Source: Thalassolituus hydrocarboniclasticus
GTDB taxonomy: Bacteria > Pseudomonadota > Gammaproteobacteria > Pseudomonadales > Oceanobacteraceae
Assembly: GCF_025345565.1 (NCBI RefSeq)
Contig: NZ_CP054475.1
Coordinates: 3,761,129-3,825,128 of the forward strand
DNA length: 64,000 bases
Direction of reading: 5' to 3'
Shown: one piece after another, positions 8,901 through 17,586 of the stretch
How the letters are laid out: each line of letters starts with the position of its first letter
How positions within the stretch are numbered: position 1 is the first letter of the stretch
Translations under genes and position numbers: made by a program
The notes under the pieces: model-generated
What the model was told of the DNA's origin: nothing
The model's database searches: none
What the model saw: the letters and a program-made list of their open reading frames with translations, nothing else

Positions 8901-9678
8901 GGGCTTCCGGCTCATAAATATGTTTTCTGATACGCGCAGTCAGCTCAGCAAAGCGCGGAGTATTAATGGTGGTAGCGCTGCGCGGTCTTGGAATATCAAT
9001 ATCAATTAAATCCAGCACAGTTCCCGGCCGCTGACTCATCACCAGCACACGGTCTGCCAGTAATACGGCTTCAGAAATTGAGTGAGTAATAAAGAGAACG
9101 GTCTTGGGATGTTCCGTCCAGATATTCAGCAAATCAAAGCCAATCTGTTCACGGGTCATGGCATCGAGCGCAGAAAACGGCTCGTCCATTAATAAAATAT
9201 CCGGGTTTAATAACAGCGCGCGGACAATACCGACACGCTGCTGCATACCACCGGATAATTCATCCGGCATGCGTACCGAAAACTGTGATAAACCAGCCAT
9301 CGCCAGTAATTCTTCGGCGCGGTTTTTATCGGCAGCCGTTACCAGCCCGTATTTATGCTTCAGCGGGAACAGCACATTGTCGCGCACGGTCAGCCAGGGT
9401 AATAACGTCGGCTTCTGAAAAACGATGCCGACATCATCACGCGGCTCAGTCACCTGACGATCAAAAACGCTGACCTTACCTGCACTTGGAATCAGCAGCC
9501 CCGCCACCATACGTAGCAACGTGGATTTACCGCAGCCGGATGGCCCGACCACCGCTACAAATTCATGGCGGTGAATCTCTAGATCAATCTGCTGTACCGC
9601 CATATTGCCAGCGGCCGGATCATAACAATGCCCAACCTGTTCCATGCGCACAAAAGCACGTTCTGACGCTTTACTCAT
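8893..9678 (-). CDS. ABC transporter ATP-binding protein, SsuB/TauB/NrtD type
   Basis: The ATPase subunit of the importer, about 261 residues. Walker A is GPSGCGKST near residue 46, the Q-loop lies in VFQKPTLLPWLTV, the signature is LSGGMQQR, Walker B is ILLMDEPFSALD, and the switch His is in FITHSISEAV. The ATG at 9678 starts 1 bp after the binding-protein stop codon (TGA at 9680-9682). An open frame continues upstream to 9705 but would overlap the previous gene. The 8-bp overlap with the permease suggests translational coupling. Confidence 0.95.
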   Translation of the reverse strand: MSKASERAFVRMEQVGHCYDPAAGNMAVQQIDLEIHRHEFVAVVGPSGCGKSTLLRMVAGLLIPSAGKVSVFDRQVTEPRDDVGIVFQKPTLLPWLTVRDNVLFPLKHKYGLVTAADKNRAEELLAMAGLSQFSVRMPDELSGGMQQRVGIVRALLLNPDILLMDEPFSALDAMTREQIGFDLLNIWTEHPKTVLFITHSISEAVLLADRVLVMSQRPGTVLDLIDIDIPRPRSATTINTPRFAELTARIRKHIYEPEAHA

Positions 9679-9679
9679 A

Positions 9680-10687
9680 TCACTTCTGCTCCGGCATAAA
9701 ATCACGGTTAACAGCGATTTCCGGATTCATAGCATCGGCGGCAATATCGTTGGCCTGCGAAACCCACTTCCAGGTTAACGCCATACGCTCTGGCGTTAAG
9801 GCACCAAAACCGTCATTGCTGGTTACTTCGTTATATACCAGGCCGTTAATGCTGCGGATTTGTGCACTGGCAACCGCAGCATCCACCTCGGGTACCATGG
9901 CGTGAATATCGGCACCGGCTTTATCCGGGTTGGCGTAGGTAAACTGCACCGCTTTGGCAAACGCTTTAACAAAACGTTTGGCAACGTCCGGGCGTTCGCT
10001 GAGGAATTTATCGGCGGCCAGCAGTGAAGAGCTGTATAAATCCAGACCACCTTCTGTCCATGGAATGACACGCAGCGTTTTTCCGGCTTCTGCGGCTTGT
10101 TTTTCAAATAAGGCAACGTTGGTTACCCAGGCGATAATGCCTTCGATATTACCGGTCATCAGCATCGGGCTTAACGCACCCGGGTCCGATTTCACCAGCG
10201 TCACACTGTCGGGCGCCATACCGTTTTCTTTTAATACCAGCGGTAAAAATGCATTGGAGGAGGTAAAGGGTGAGGTTGCGATTTTTTTACCGGCAACATC
10301 TTTAAGACTTTTAATCGAACTGCCTTCAAGGGTGAAAAAAGCATGGGGAGCCTGGGAGAAATACGACAGCACCGCCGATACTGGTACACCATCGCGTGCT
10401 TTGGCTGCCATTAAGGCACCAATATCGGCGGTACCCACATCCGACTGGCCTGTTGCCATTTTGGTCACGGCATCGGTTGAGCCACGGCCGCTGGCGATTT
10501 TTACCTCAAGATCTTCGGCAGCAAAAAAACCCTGCTGAATACCAACATAAACCGGTGCTTTATCACCACCGGGTAACCAGTCGAGCTGGAAGGTTACTTT
10601 ATCCGCCGCCAGTGTCATGGCCGAGCAGCCCAGAGCAGCCGCCAGTGCGGTAACCTGCAATAAAGGTTTGGTCAGTTTCTTTAACAT
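9680..10687 (-). CDS. ABC transporter substrate-binding protein, NMT1/THI5-like
   Basis: A periplasmic solute-binding protein of 335 residues with a signal peptide (MLKKLTKPLLQVTALAAALG to a likely cleavage after MTLA). The mature N-terminus FQLDWLPGGDKAPVYVGIQQG and the GRGSTDAVTKMATGQSDVGTAD block are typical of the NMT1/SsuA-like family, whose members bind thiamine pyrimidine precursors, sulfonates, nitrate or riboflavin precursors. It is the first importer gene, about 100 bp behind the alpha/beta hydrolase gene. The ligand is not determined; the linked deaminase and oxygenase suggest a pyrimidine-like compound. Confidence 0.92.
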   Translation of the reverse strand: MLKKLTKPLLQVTALAAALGCSAMTLAADKVTFQLDWLPGGDKAPVYVGIQQGFFAAEDLEVKIASGRGSTDAVTKMATGQSDVGTADIGALMAAKARDGVPVSAVLSYFSQAPHAFFTLEGSSIKSLKDVAGKKIATSPFTSSNAFLPLVLKENGMAPDSVTLVKSDPGALSPMLMTGNIEGIIAWVTNVALFEKQAAEAGKTLRVIPWTEGGLDLYSSSLLAADKFLSERPDVAKRFVKAFAKAVQFTYANPDKAGADIHAMVPEVDAAVASAQIRSINGLVYNEVTSNDGFGALTPERMALTWKWVSQANDIAADAMNPEIAVNRDFMPEQK

Positions 10688-10788
10688 GGTCTTCTCCTGA
10701 TTTTTAAGTCGTTTATCCGGTGCAGAATTTTCTGATCAACCGGACAGGTTTTATTCTCTGTCAGCAATAACCGTACCCGCGTGCGGAT

Positions 10789-11604
10789 TTATTTTTCGTG
10801 GCCGCACATCTTGAGCGGAAAAGCGCCCAGCTCCGGGGCAAGGCCGTGCAAAAATGGCTCAAGGGCAGATATCACGGCGTCCGGCATGCTTACTTGTGGT
10901 GCATGCCCACTAATAAGTGACTCAATATGGGCACCGGGCACTAATTCCTGCATCGCCCGCTGCAACGGCAGCACCACCGAACGATCAAGCGTGGCTTCGA
11001 TATACAAACGCGGAATCTGTCCGGCGCGTTCTGCACTCCATTCGGCCACCAGCGCCCGGCCGCCTTCAGGCTGTGCGCTTAAACGCACAGCAGCCGCCAT
11101 GGCGCTTTCGTCGTTCATGTCCTGAAAAAAGATTTCACGCGCAGCAATCGGCGGTACCCGGCTCTGTGTGCGTTCGGTATTCCACAATAAATAAGGGCCG
11201 ATACCCGCCACCTGCGGATGCTGGTGTTGCAAACGGCGGATTAATTCGGCAAAACCCATCCCTGAGGGCAGCATCATCCCAGCGATGTACACCAACCCGG
11301 CGATACGCTCGGGCATGGCCTCTGCCAGTGCAGTGGCGATCACCCCGGCGCCGGAGTGGGCAATCACCACCCAGGGAGCATCGCTGCTGGTCGTACTACG
11401 GGCACTGGCAATACGGGCCTGCAAATACTGTAAATACAGATCCAGGCTTACCTGCTCCAGCGGTGTCTGATCCTGGCCGTTACCGGGCAAATCAACCGCA
11501 CAGGTGGCGTAACCCAGCGCCTGCAGCCGGGGCTGTAATTCATCCCAAACCCAGCTGCCGGCCCAGGCACCGTGAATCAGCAATACATTCAGAGATGGCT
11601 TCAT
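10789..11604 (-). CDS. Alpha/beta-hydrolase
   Basis: A cytoplasmic alpha/beta-hydrolase of about 271 residues. The oxyanion region LIHGAWAGSWVWDELQPRL follows the first strand, the nucleophile elbow reads IAHSGAG near residue 100 (first Gly replaced by His/Ala context), and the likely catalytic His is in SGHAPQVSMP near residue 245. HGAW-x-G-S-W is common in the methylesterase/hydroxynitrile-lyase-like branch. The ATG at 11604 overlaps the oxygenase stop in a TGATG arrangement, with GGAGGTG upstream, so the two genes are translationally coupled. It probably hydrolyses an ester or amide product in the same pathway. Confidence 0.88.
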   Translation of the reverse strand: MKPSLNVLLIHGAWAGSWVWDELQPRLQALGYATCAVDLPGNGQDQTPLEQVSLDLYLQYLQARIASARSTTSSDAPWVVIAHSGAGVIATALAEAMPERIAGLVYIAGMMLPSGMGFAELIRRLQHQHPQVAGIGPYLLWNTERTQSRVPPIAAREIFFQDMNDESAMAAAVRLSAQPEGGRALVAEWSAERAGQIPRLYIEATLDRSVVLPLQRAMQELVPGAHIESLISGHAPQVSMPDAVISALEPFLHGLAPELGAFPLKMCGHEK

Positions 11605-12671
11605 CAATGCACCTCCGTCGTTGCCTGCCGTTCAGACGGCGATGACGCAGGCGGCTGTGCCGAATAAGTACGGCGATACATTTCGCGGTAGTGCTGTTCA
11701 ACGGTGATGGCGGCATAGCGCGGAGTTTCACCGCTGTCACAGCAGCCCGGCAGACATTCCACCCGGTGGTCGGCGTTACCGCTGTAAAAGAAAGGAATGG
11801 AATAACGTTCGCGCCCGGAGCGGTTGATCACCCGGTGCAGGGTTGAGCGGTACAGGTCGTTGGTCCAGCGCGCGAACATATCGCCAATATTGATGATGTA
11901 AGTACCGGCCTGCGGCGCGATATCCAGCCAGCATTGATCCGTTTCGCTCCAGACCTGTAAGCCGCCGACGGCATCCTGCAGTAACAGCGTCAGGCCGCCG
12001 AAATCGGTGTGCGCACCAGCACCGCGCTGATTGGCCGCGGCATCGACCGGTTGCGGCGGATAATGCAGCAGGCGCAGCGTGGTCAGAGGCTCGTAGCAAA
12101 AATCATCAAAATGGTTTTCCGGCAGATTTAACGACAATGCCAGGCCACGCATCAGCAGTTCCGCCAGTTCGGTTATCTGCTGTAAATAGCTTTCCATTAA
12201 CGGCCGGAACTGCGGCAACTGTGTGGGCCAGACATTCGGACCGTGATTGAATTTTCCGGCCAGTACCTGAGGATGATCCGCAGCCAGATCACGTCCCATG
12301 TAATAACCCTCTTTCAGATCAGGCAGACTGCCTGGCTGTAATTGCTGATTGCCCAGCGCTTCATAACCACGGTTAGCGGCCGACAGCGATTTATCCAGCA
12401 GGCGCTTTTCGGCGTCAGGCAGGGCGAATAAATCGGCGGCCTGAGTAAATAACTGCTGTTGTAAGTGCTCACTGATGCCATGGTTGCAGATAACAAAAAA
12501 ACCGTTATCCACACAGGCAGCCCGAATCTGTGCCCCAACCGCAGCGCGTGCCTGAGGATCGTTACTGCGTAATGGTGCAACGTCGATAAGGGCGAGAGTA
12601 CCTGCCTGAACCGGACGCGAAGTAAGAACATCCCCGGCATGCTGACGACGGCTGTGCGAATTGGCTGACAT
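11604..12671 (-). CDS. 2-oxoglutarate/Fe(II)-dependent dioxygenase, isopenicillin-N-synthase family
   Basis: A 355-residue non-haem iron oxygenase. The N-terminal DIOX_N block (TLALIDVAPLR, VDNGFFVICNHGIS) is followed by the jelly-roll core with iron ligands H and D in AGAHTDFGGLTLL (about residues 221-223), the distal His in STLHRVIN (about 279), and the 2-oxoglutarate arginine in RYSIPFF (about 289). Known members include thymine-7-hydroxylase, plant hormone oxidases and isopenicillin N synthase. It is the first structural gene behind a LysR regulator and is coupled to an alpha/beta hydrolase. Hydroxylation of a pyrimidine or other heterocycle brought in by the importer is an inference. Confidence 0.92.
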   Translation of the reverse strand: MSANSHSRRQHAGDVLTSRPVQAGTLALIDVAPLRSNDPQARAAVGAQIRAACVDNGFFVICNHGISEHLQQQLFTQAADLFALPDAEKRLLDKSLSAANRGYEALGNQQLQPGSLPDLKEGYYMGRDLAADHPQVLAGKFNHGPNVWPTQLPQFRPLMESYLQQITELAELLMRGLALSLNLPENHFDDFCYEPLTTLRLLHYPPQPVDAAANQRGAGAHTDFGGLTLLLQDAVGGLQVWSETDQCWLDIAPQAGTYIINIGDMFARWTNDLYRSTLHRVINRSGRERYSIPFFYSGNADHRVECLPGCCDSGETPRYAAITVEQHYREMYRRTYSAQPPASSPSERQATTEVH

Positions 12672-12794
12672 ACATTCTCCGGATAACCGCCATCAGGGCG
12701 GACTGTGGAAACTGTCGCCAGTATTTGTCAGCCGTGGCGTACACCAAAGAACAGAATTTCGCTCGCCCTGATGCCGTTTTGGCAGCGGCACGCC

Positions 12795-13766
12795 TTATAA
12801 AATAAGCGTATGGCCGTTGCTCTGTGCCTGTTCCTGCTCTTGCTCCTGTTGTTCGCGCCGGGCAATTTCATCCACCAGCATGCGCGCAAAAGCATCCACC
12901 GCTACCGGTAATGAACGCTGGCTGCGGGTATACAAACCCAGGTCGCTCAGCACCGGCTGGTTATGCACCAGCGGTACATGCACCAACTGTCCGCGGCGCA
13001 GCTCATCCTCAATACCAATACGGGTCTGAAAGGCGATACCGACACCGCGCAACGCCAGTTTTTTTGCCAGCTCTACCGAGCTGGTTTCAACCACAGCCCG
13101 TCCCCATTGCGGGCTGTGGTTCATCGCCGGACGCAACAGATGTGCGATGGATAATTCTTCTTTTGCCAGAATCAGCGGGTGCGCAGCACAGGAGGCAAAA
13201 CTCAGGCGCCGGTGCTGCGCCAGCGGATGATCGGGCAACATAATTGCCCCCAGATGAAAGTGACCACGCACTAACTGGTGCAGATCGTTGTCACGCTGCA
13301 GGGCAAACGCCAGCCCCAGATCGGCATTACCGCTGCTGATCTGCGCCGCAATCGCGGTCGAACCCAGACTGGAAACACCCACGGAAACATTGGGATAGAG
13401 CGCGCGCATACGCTCAATCACCGCGGGCAGCAGATCCACCGTGACCCCTTCCACCGTGGCGATTTCGACATGACCACTGCGCAATCCCTGTAAGGCATCC
13501 AGCTCCGAGCTGACGCGCTCGGTATCCTGCATCACCGCAATCACATGGCGGGTAAACACTTCACCGGCGGGAGTCAGGCGCAGGCCGGAAGGCAGACGCT
13601 CAAACAGCGGCGCGCCCAGCTCTTCTTCCAGCTTAAGGATCTGGCGGTTGACCGCCGACGACGCCACATTAAGACTGCGCGCCGCCTCGCGGAATGAACC
13701 GCAGCGGCGGACTTTATCGAAGTAAGCAATGGCCGGGGCATGGATGCGTAACTTACGTGCTTTCAT
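12795..13766 (-). CDS. LysR-family transcriptional regulator
   Basis: A 323-residue LysR protein. The N-terminal winged helix-turn-helix is clear (AIAYFDKVRRCGSFREAARSLN, then SAVNRQILKLEEELGAPLFER, then RLTPAGEVF), followed by a periplasmic-binding-like effector domain with SGNADLGLAF. The tail has a Glu-Gln low-complexity stretch (REQQEQEQEQAQ). It lies on the same strand 123 bp upstream of the oxygenase gene and is the obvious candidate regulator of the oxygenase-hydrolase-ABC-deaminase operon. The effector is probably the pathway substrate or an intermediate. Confidence 0.93.
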   Translation of the reverse strand: MKARKLRIHAPAIAYFDKVRRCGSFREAARSLNVASSAVNRQILKLEEELGAPLFERLPSGLRLTPAGEVFTRHVIAVMQDTERVSSELDALQGLRSGHVEIATVEGVTVDLLPAVIERMRALYPNVSVGVSSLGSTAIAAQISSGNADLGLAFALQRDNDLHQLVRGHFHLGAIMLPDHPLAQHRRLSFASCAAHPLILAKEELSIAHLLRPAMNHSPQWGRAVVETSSVELAKKLALRGVGIAFQTRIGIEDELRRGQLVHVPLVHNQPVLSDLGLYTRSQRSLPVAVDAFARMLVDEIARREQQEQEQEQAQSNGHTLIL

Positions 13767-13944
13767 AACACTCTCTGCGAATTTAATTGCAGAGATGCAG
13801 CAAGTGACAGGCCAGCCCGGACAAAGACGACCATTGGCCGCTTTGTCAGCGATTTATTTCAGCGCCGGGGAAAGCTTATTGCAGCGCAGAAGGCAGTGCT
13901 GAAAATGAGGACGGAAGAAATCCGTCCAGAATGGTAATAGCAGT

Positions 13945-16215
13945 TTACTGACGTTCAGCCGTTTTCCGGATGTACTGCAACAGGTGCTCAGCACTCAGCG
14001 GCCTGGAAAATAAATACCCCTGAAAGAAATCGCAGCCACTTTCAACCAGACAGTCAAACTGCTGCCGGGTTTCAACGCCTTCAGCAAGAATTGTGACGTC
14101 GTAATTACGGCCGATAGCAATAATATTTTTAACCATGCGCATCGCTGTTTCATCGTCAATCACGTGGTCAACAAAGCTTTTATCGATTTTAATTTCATCC
14201 AGCGGCAGGTAACGCAGAATGCTTAAGGATGAATAGCCGGTACCAAAGTCATCCAGCGATATCCGCACACCGGCGTCATTCATTACCGTCAGGATTGAAC
14301 ACACCCGGTCGATATCTTCTATCAGCAGGTTCTCAGTAATCTCCAGTGCGATATGAACATTACCGAGACCGTTTTGACTGATTTTCTCAAGGAGAATCCG
14401 GCTGAATTCGGCTTCTGCCAGCTGAAGTACAGAGACATTGATTGATAAACTGAAACTCTGCCCGGTTTGTTGCTGAATTTCTGCGATCTGGCGTAGTGAT
14501 TCATCGATAATAAAATGCCCTAACTCGTTGATCATTCCCGCCTGTTCTGCAACAGGAATAAACTTATCCGGCGGCACAAAGCCAAGCTCCGGGCTGTGCC
14601 AGCGAACCAGTGCTTCCACTCCCCATAAGCCTCCACTGGCATCAACCTGGGGCTGATAGTTCATACAGATTTCGCCACGGCGGCAGGCGCCTCTCAATAA
14701 ATGTTCAATCTGCATGCGGTACAGGTAATCACCTTCAAGTTCAGGCTGGAACATGCAAACCCGGTTGCGGCTTTTTTTAGCCTCATACATTGCAATGTCT
14801 GATGACCTCAACAGCTCTTCAAGATTACGCCCATGTTCAGGAAAGCGGGCAATACCAACACTGGCGCCCGGTGAAAACGTCATCCCCTGCACTTCTATGT
14901 CTTCGCAGGCGAGGTAAAGTTTCTGCGTAATAACGTTCTCTTCATTCTCCAGCGATTCGCCGCAGAGAAGCAGTACAAATTCATCGCCACCATGGCGCAC
15001 AAGCAGATCATCCGGCGAGATCAGAGCGCGGAATCTTTCCGCCAGAGTCACTAATATTCTGTCGCCCATTGAATGACCGAAGCTGTCGTTAATGCCTTTG
15101 AAATTATCAAGATCAACAAATAATAAAGAGAATCTGTCTTTATTCTGCTGCCAGCGGGAAAACTCAGAAAGCAGATAGTTGCGGTTCGGCAACTGTGTCA
15201 GCGGATCATGACGGGCCTGAAATTCAAGCAGGGAACGTTGTTCTTTTTGGGTGCGGTCAATAAAGCGGAACAGCACATACATGCCGGTCTGAAACGCCAG
15301 CATAATCATCAGATAACCGGCAAACACATGCAGGAACTGCTTCAGTAAATAGGACTCTTCTATTTCAGATATCAGCCAGAATTCATAGCGCGGGCTGTAG
15401 ATTGCAATACCACGTACAGTCCCCCGGCCATCCGTCGTATCACGGATATAGTGCACACCATCAGCAGCCGTTGTTGCCGCTTCCAGACTGCCGGCAGCCG
15501 TAGCCAGTGTATCCATCAGCCCCTGATACGCTTCATCACTTAATGGCTGTTTATAAAAATCGTCCAGCATCGGGCCATTGCCGGCGTACTGAATATATTG
15601 GTCGCGGGTACGCAGCACAGTAATGCTGTGAAAGGGTCCCAGTACCTGACTGCGGCCAAAGAAGCCACCGGTTTTGCTCAGATTGAGCGCCCCGGTCATC
15701 ACGCCCAGCACCTGCCCCTGATCGTCGTAAATCGCTTTACGCGCCGGAATCACCAGCCGGGGACCAAAATAAGTACGGCCCAACACCATTTTGTCGGTCT
15801 TCATGGCATACAGGAACGAATCCCGCGTCTGTGGTAACTGCAACAGATTGGGCAGGTCGGGGCTTTCCAGATTGGACGTTAATGCCAGCACTTCACCCGC
15901 AGGGCTGATCAGTGCAAAACCGGCAAAAACCTCAGGGTTCAGCGCCATGATGCTGTTCAGCTCGGGCTGAACAAGCTGCCCGTTTTTCCGCTGGCGCAAC
16001 AGCAGATCCTCTCCCAGCAATGTGATAATACCTTCCTGCTGCTCAAGTATGGCGGAGAAACTGCCATACCAGTGCTGGGTGAGCGCGTATTGATTATATC
16101 CATAGTGCTCCACCAGCCCCCGCCAGCGGGTAACAGAAAGACTGACCAGTAACACCACACCCGATATCAGCAGGACAGTGAAAAGCAACCAGATGTTCTT
16201 TTTCAGCAGGGTCAT
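13945..16215 (-). CDS. Membrane-bound GGDEF-EAL protein (c-di-GMP turnover)
   Basis: A cyclic-di-GMP enzyme of about 756 residues. A first membrane segment (NIWLLFTVLLISGVVLLVSL) and a second near residue 305 (FAGYLMIMLAFQTGMYVLF) enclose a periplasmic sensor of about 270 residues, probably dCache-like. The GGDEF domain has an intact RHGGDEF, but the inhibitory-site Arg five residues upstream is Ser (SPDD). The EAL domain keeps EALVRW, ITENLL, DDFGTGYSS and AEGVE, so phosphodiesterase activity is likely. The start at 16215 has GAGGA four bases upstream; the frame is open to 16257. It lies downstream of pilT-pilU on the same strand, suggesting a link to twitching or adhesion. Confidence 0.92.
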   Translation of the reverse strand: MTLLKKNIWLLFTVLLISGVVLLVSLSVTRWRGLVEHYGYNQYALTQHWYGSFSAILEQQEGIITLLGEDLLLRQRKNGQLVQPELNSIMALNPEVFAGFALISPAGEVLALTSNLESPDLPNLLQLPQTRDSFLYAMKTDKMVLGRTYFGPRLVIPARKAIYDDQGQVLGVMTGALNLSKTGGFFGRSQVLGPFHSITVLRTRDQYIQYAGNGPMLDDFYKQPLSDEAYQGLMDTLATAAGSLEAATTAADGVHYIRDTTDGRGTVRGIAIYSPRYEFWLISEIEESYLLKQFLHVFAGYLMIMLAFQTGMYVLFRFIDRTQKEQRSLLEFQARHDPLTQLPNRNYLLSEFSRWQQNKDRFSLLFVDLDNFKGINDSFGHSMGDRILVTLAERFRALISPDDLLVRHGGDEFVLLLCGESLENEENVITQKLYLACEDIEVQGMTFSPGASVGIARFPEHGRNLEELLRSSDIAMYEAKKSRNRVCMFQPELEGDYLYRMQIEHLLRGACRRGEICMNYQPQVDASGGLWGVEALVRWHSPELGFVPPDKFIPVAEQAGMINELGHFIIDESLRQIAEIQQQTGQSFSLSINVSVLQLAEAEFSRILLEKISQNGLGNVHIALEITENLLIEDIDRVCSILTVMNDAGVRISLDDFGTGYSSLSILRYLPLDEIKIDKSFVDHVIDDETAMRMVKNIIAIGRNYDVTILAEGVETRQQFDCLVESGCDFFQGYLFSRPLSAEHLLQYIRKTAERQ

Positions 16216-16407
16216 AGGGTCCTCAGGGTTGTGCGTCATGAAGGCCCGCTCACACAACCTCAGTTTGGCTGATCAGACTGACAGCGCTTACAGACAGCCG
16301 CCAGTACAGGATAAAGATTACACGCTGCAGACGCGTAACCACAAAAAGGATAGCCCACAGTCGCTGTGGGCGCGGACCATACAGGAGAAAAACGGACAGT
16401 CAGAACA

Positions 16408-16440
16408 ACCGGTCATCAGCAATTATGCTGCATGACCGGT
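16408..16440 (-). terminator. Hairpin downstream of pilU
   Basis: ACCGGTCAT at 16408-16416 pairs with ATGACCGGT at 16432-16440; inside it CAGCA pairs with TGCTG with one bulged base. It lies 20 bp beyond the pilU stop. A second hairpin, GCCCACAG-TCG-CTGTGGGC, is at 16353-16371. They probably end or process the pilT-pilU transcript. The T-run is weak. Confidence 0.5.
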
Positions 16441-16459
16441 CATGGTTCTGTGGTTTGCG

Positions 16460-17575
16460 TCAGTCCTGCAGACGCAGGTTGCGGGTCGCACCATCCAGAT
16501 GATCAGCATCGGCTTCGGAGCCGAGTTTAATCATCAGGCGCAGGTCGTTTGGCGAGTCGGCGTGAGCAATGGCGTCTTCATAGGTGATTTCACCCTGCTC
16601 GTAGAGTGCATACAGCGCCTGATCGTAAGTCTGCATACCGGCTTCGTTGGACTTGGCCATTAATGGCTTCAGCTCGTGCACTTCACCTTTACGGATCAGA
16701 TCCGAAGCCAGTGGTGTATTCAGCAGCACTTCCACCACCGCGCGGCGTGAACGGCCATCCGGCGTGGCAATTAACTGCTGGGCCACAATAGCGCGCAGGT
16801 TAAGGGATAAATCCATCCACACCTGGTTATGACGATCCGGCGGGAAAAAGTGAATCACACGTTCCAGCGCCTGGTTAGCGTTGTTAGCGTGCAGGGTCGC
16901 CAGACACAGGTGACCGGTTTCGGCGAAGGTGATGGCGTGTTCCATGGTTTCGGCAGACCGCACCTCACCAATCATGATCACATCCGGCGCCTGACGCAGA
17001 CAGTTTTTCAGGGCGGTATCAAAACTCTCGGTATCCAGGCCCACTTCACGCTGGGTAATAATGCAGCCATCGTGCTGGTGAATAAATTCGATCGGGTCTT
17101 CGATGCTGAGAATATGGCCCTTACTGTTTTTATTACGGTGACCAATCATCGACGCCAGCGAAGTCGATTTACCGGCACCGGTGGCACCGACAAACAGAAT
17201 CAGGCCTCGCTTGGCCATGGATATTTCTTTAATAATATCCGGCAGGCCGAGCTGATCGACACTCGGAATACGGGTTTCAATACGGCGCAGCACCATACCG
17301 GAAACGTTACGCTGATAAAAAGCACTGGCACGGAAACGTCCGATACCGCTGGCATTAATGGCGAAGTTGAGTTCCTTTTTCTCCTCAAACTCGTCCTGTT
17401 GCTTGCTGTTCATTAAGCCCAACACCACTTCGCGCGTTTGCTCTGCGCTGAGTGGATTTTTGCTTAACGGCATAATTTTTCCATTCACCTTCATGGAAGG
17501 CGGAACCCCGGCTGTAATAAACAGATCCGAGGCACCTTTTTCCACCATCAGGCGTAAAAACTTATCCATCGCCAT
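16460..17575 (-). CDS. pilU: Type IV pilus retraction ATPase paralogue PilU
   Basis: A hexameric secretion-type ATPase of 371 residues that assists PilT in pulling type IV pili back. Walker A is GATGAGKST near residue 133, the Asp-box and Walker B region reads LRQAPDVIMIGEVRS, and the His-box reads TGHLCLATLHANNA. The N-terminus (FLRLMVEKGASDLFITAGVPPSMKVNGK) and the extended C-terminus (NDLRLMIKLGSEAD) distinguish PilU from PilT. It follows pilT by about 11 bp and is co-transcribed. The ATG at 17575 has a GAGG nine bases upstream. Confidence 0.96.
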   Translation of the reverse strand: MAMDKFLRLMVEKGASDLFITAGVPPSMKVNGKIMPLSKNPLSAEQTREVVLGLMNSKQQDEFEEKKELNFAINASGIGRFRASAFYQRNVSGMVLRRIETRIPSVDQLGLPDIIKEISMAKRGLILFVGATGAGKSTSLASMIGHRNKNSKGHILSIEDPIEFIHQHDGCIITQREVGLDTESFDTALKNCLRQAPDVIMIGEVRSAETMEHAITFAETGHLCLATLHANNANQALERVIHFFPPDRHNQVWMDLSLNLRAIVAQQLIATPDGRSRRAVVEVLLNTPLASDLIRKGEVHELKPLMAKSNEAGMQTYDQALYALYEQGEITYEDAIAHADSPNDLRLMIKLGSEADADHLDGATRNLRLQD

Positions 17576-17586
17576 GTTCAGTTACC

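Noticed and set aside
10917-11645. 242-codon plus-strand frame over the hydrolase and oxygenase genes
   Set aside because: Pro/Arg/Ala-rich shadow of two well-supported minus-strand genes.
7611-13766. Assignment of the deaminase operon to the Rut or thiamine-salvage pathway
   Set aside because: Key genes of those pathways (rutA-type monooxygenase, tenA, thiD, formylpyrimidine amidohydrolase) are absent; only the importer type is compatible.
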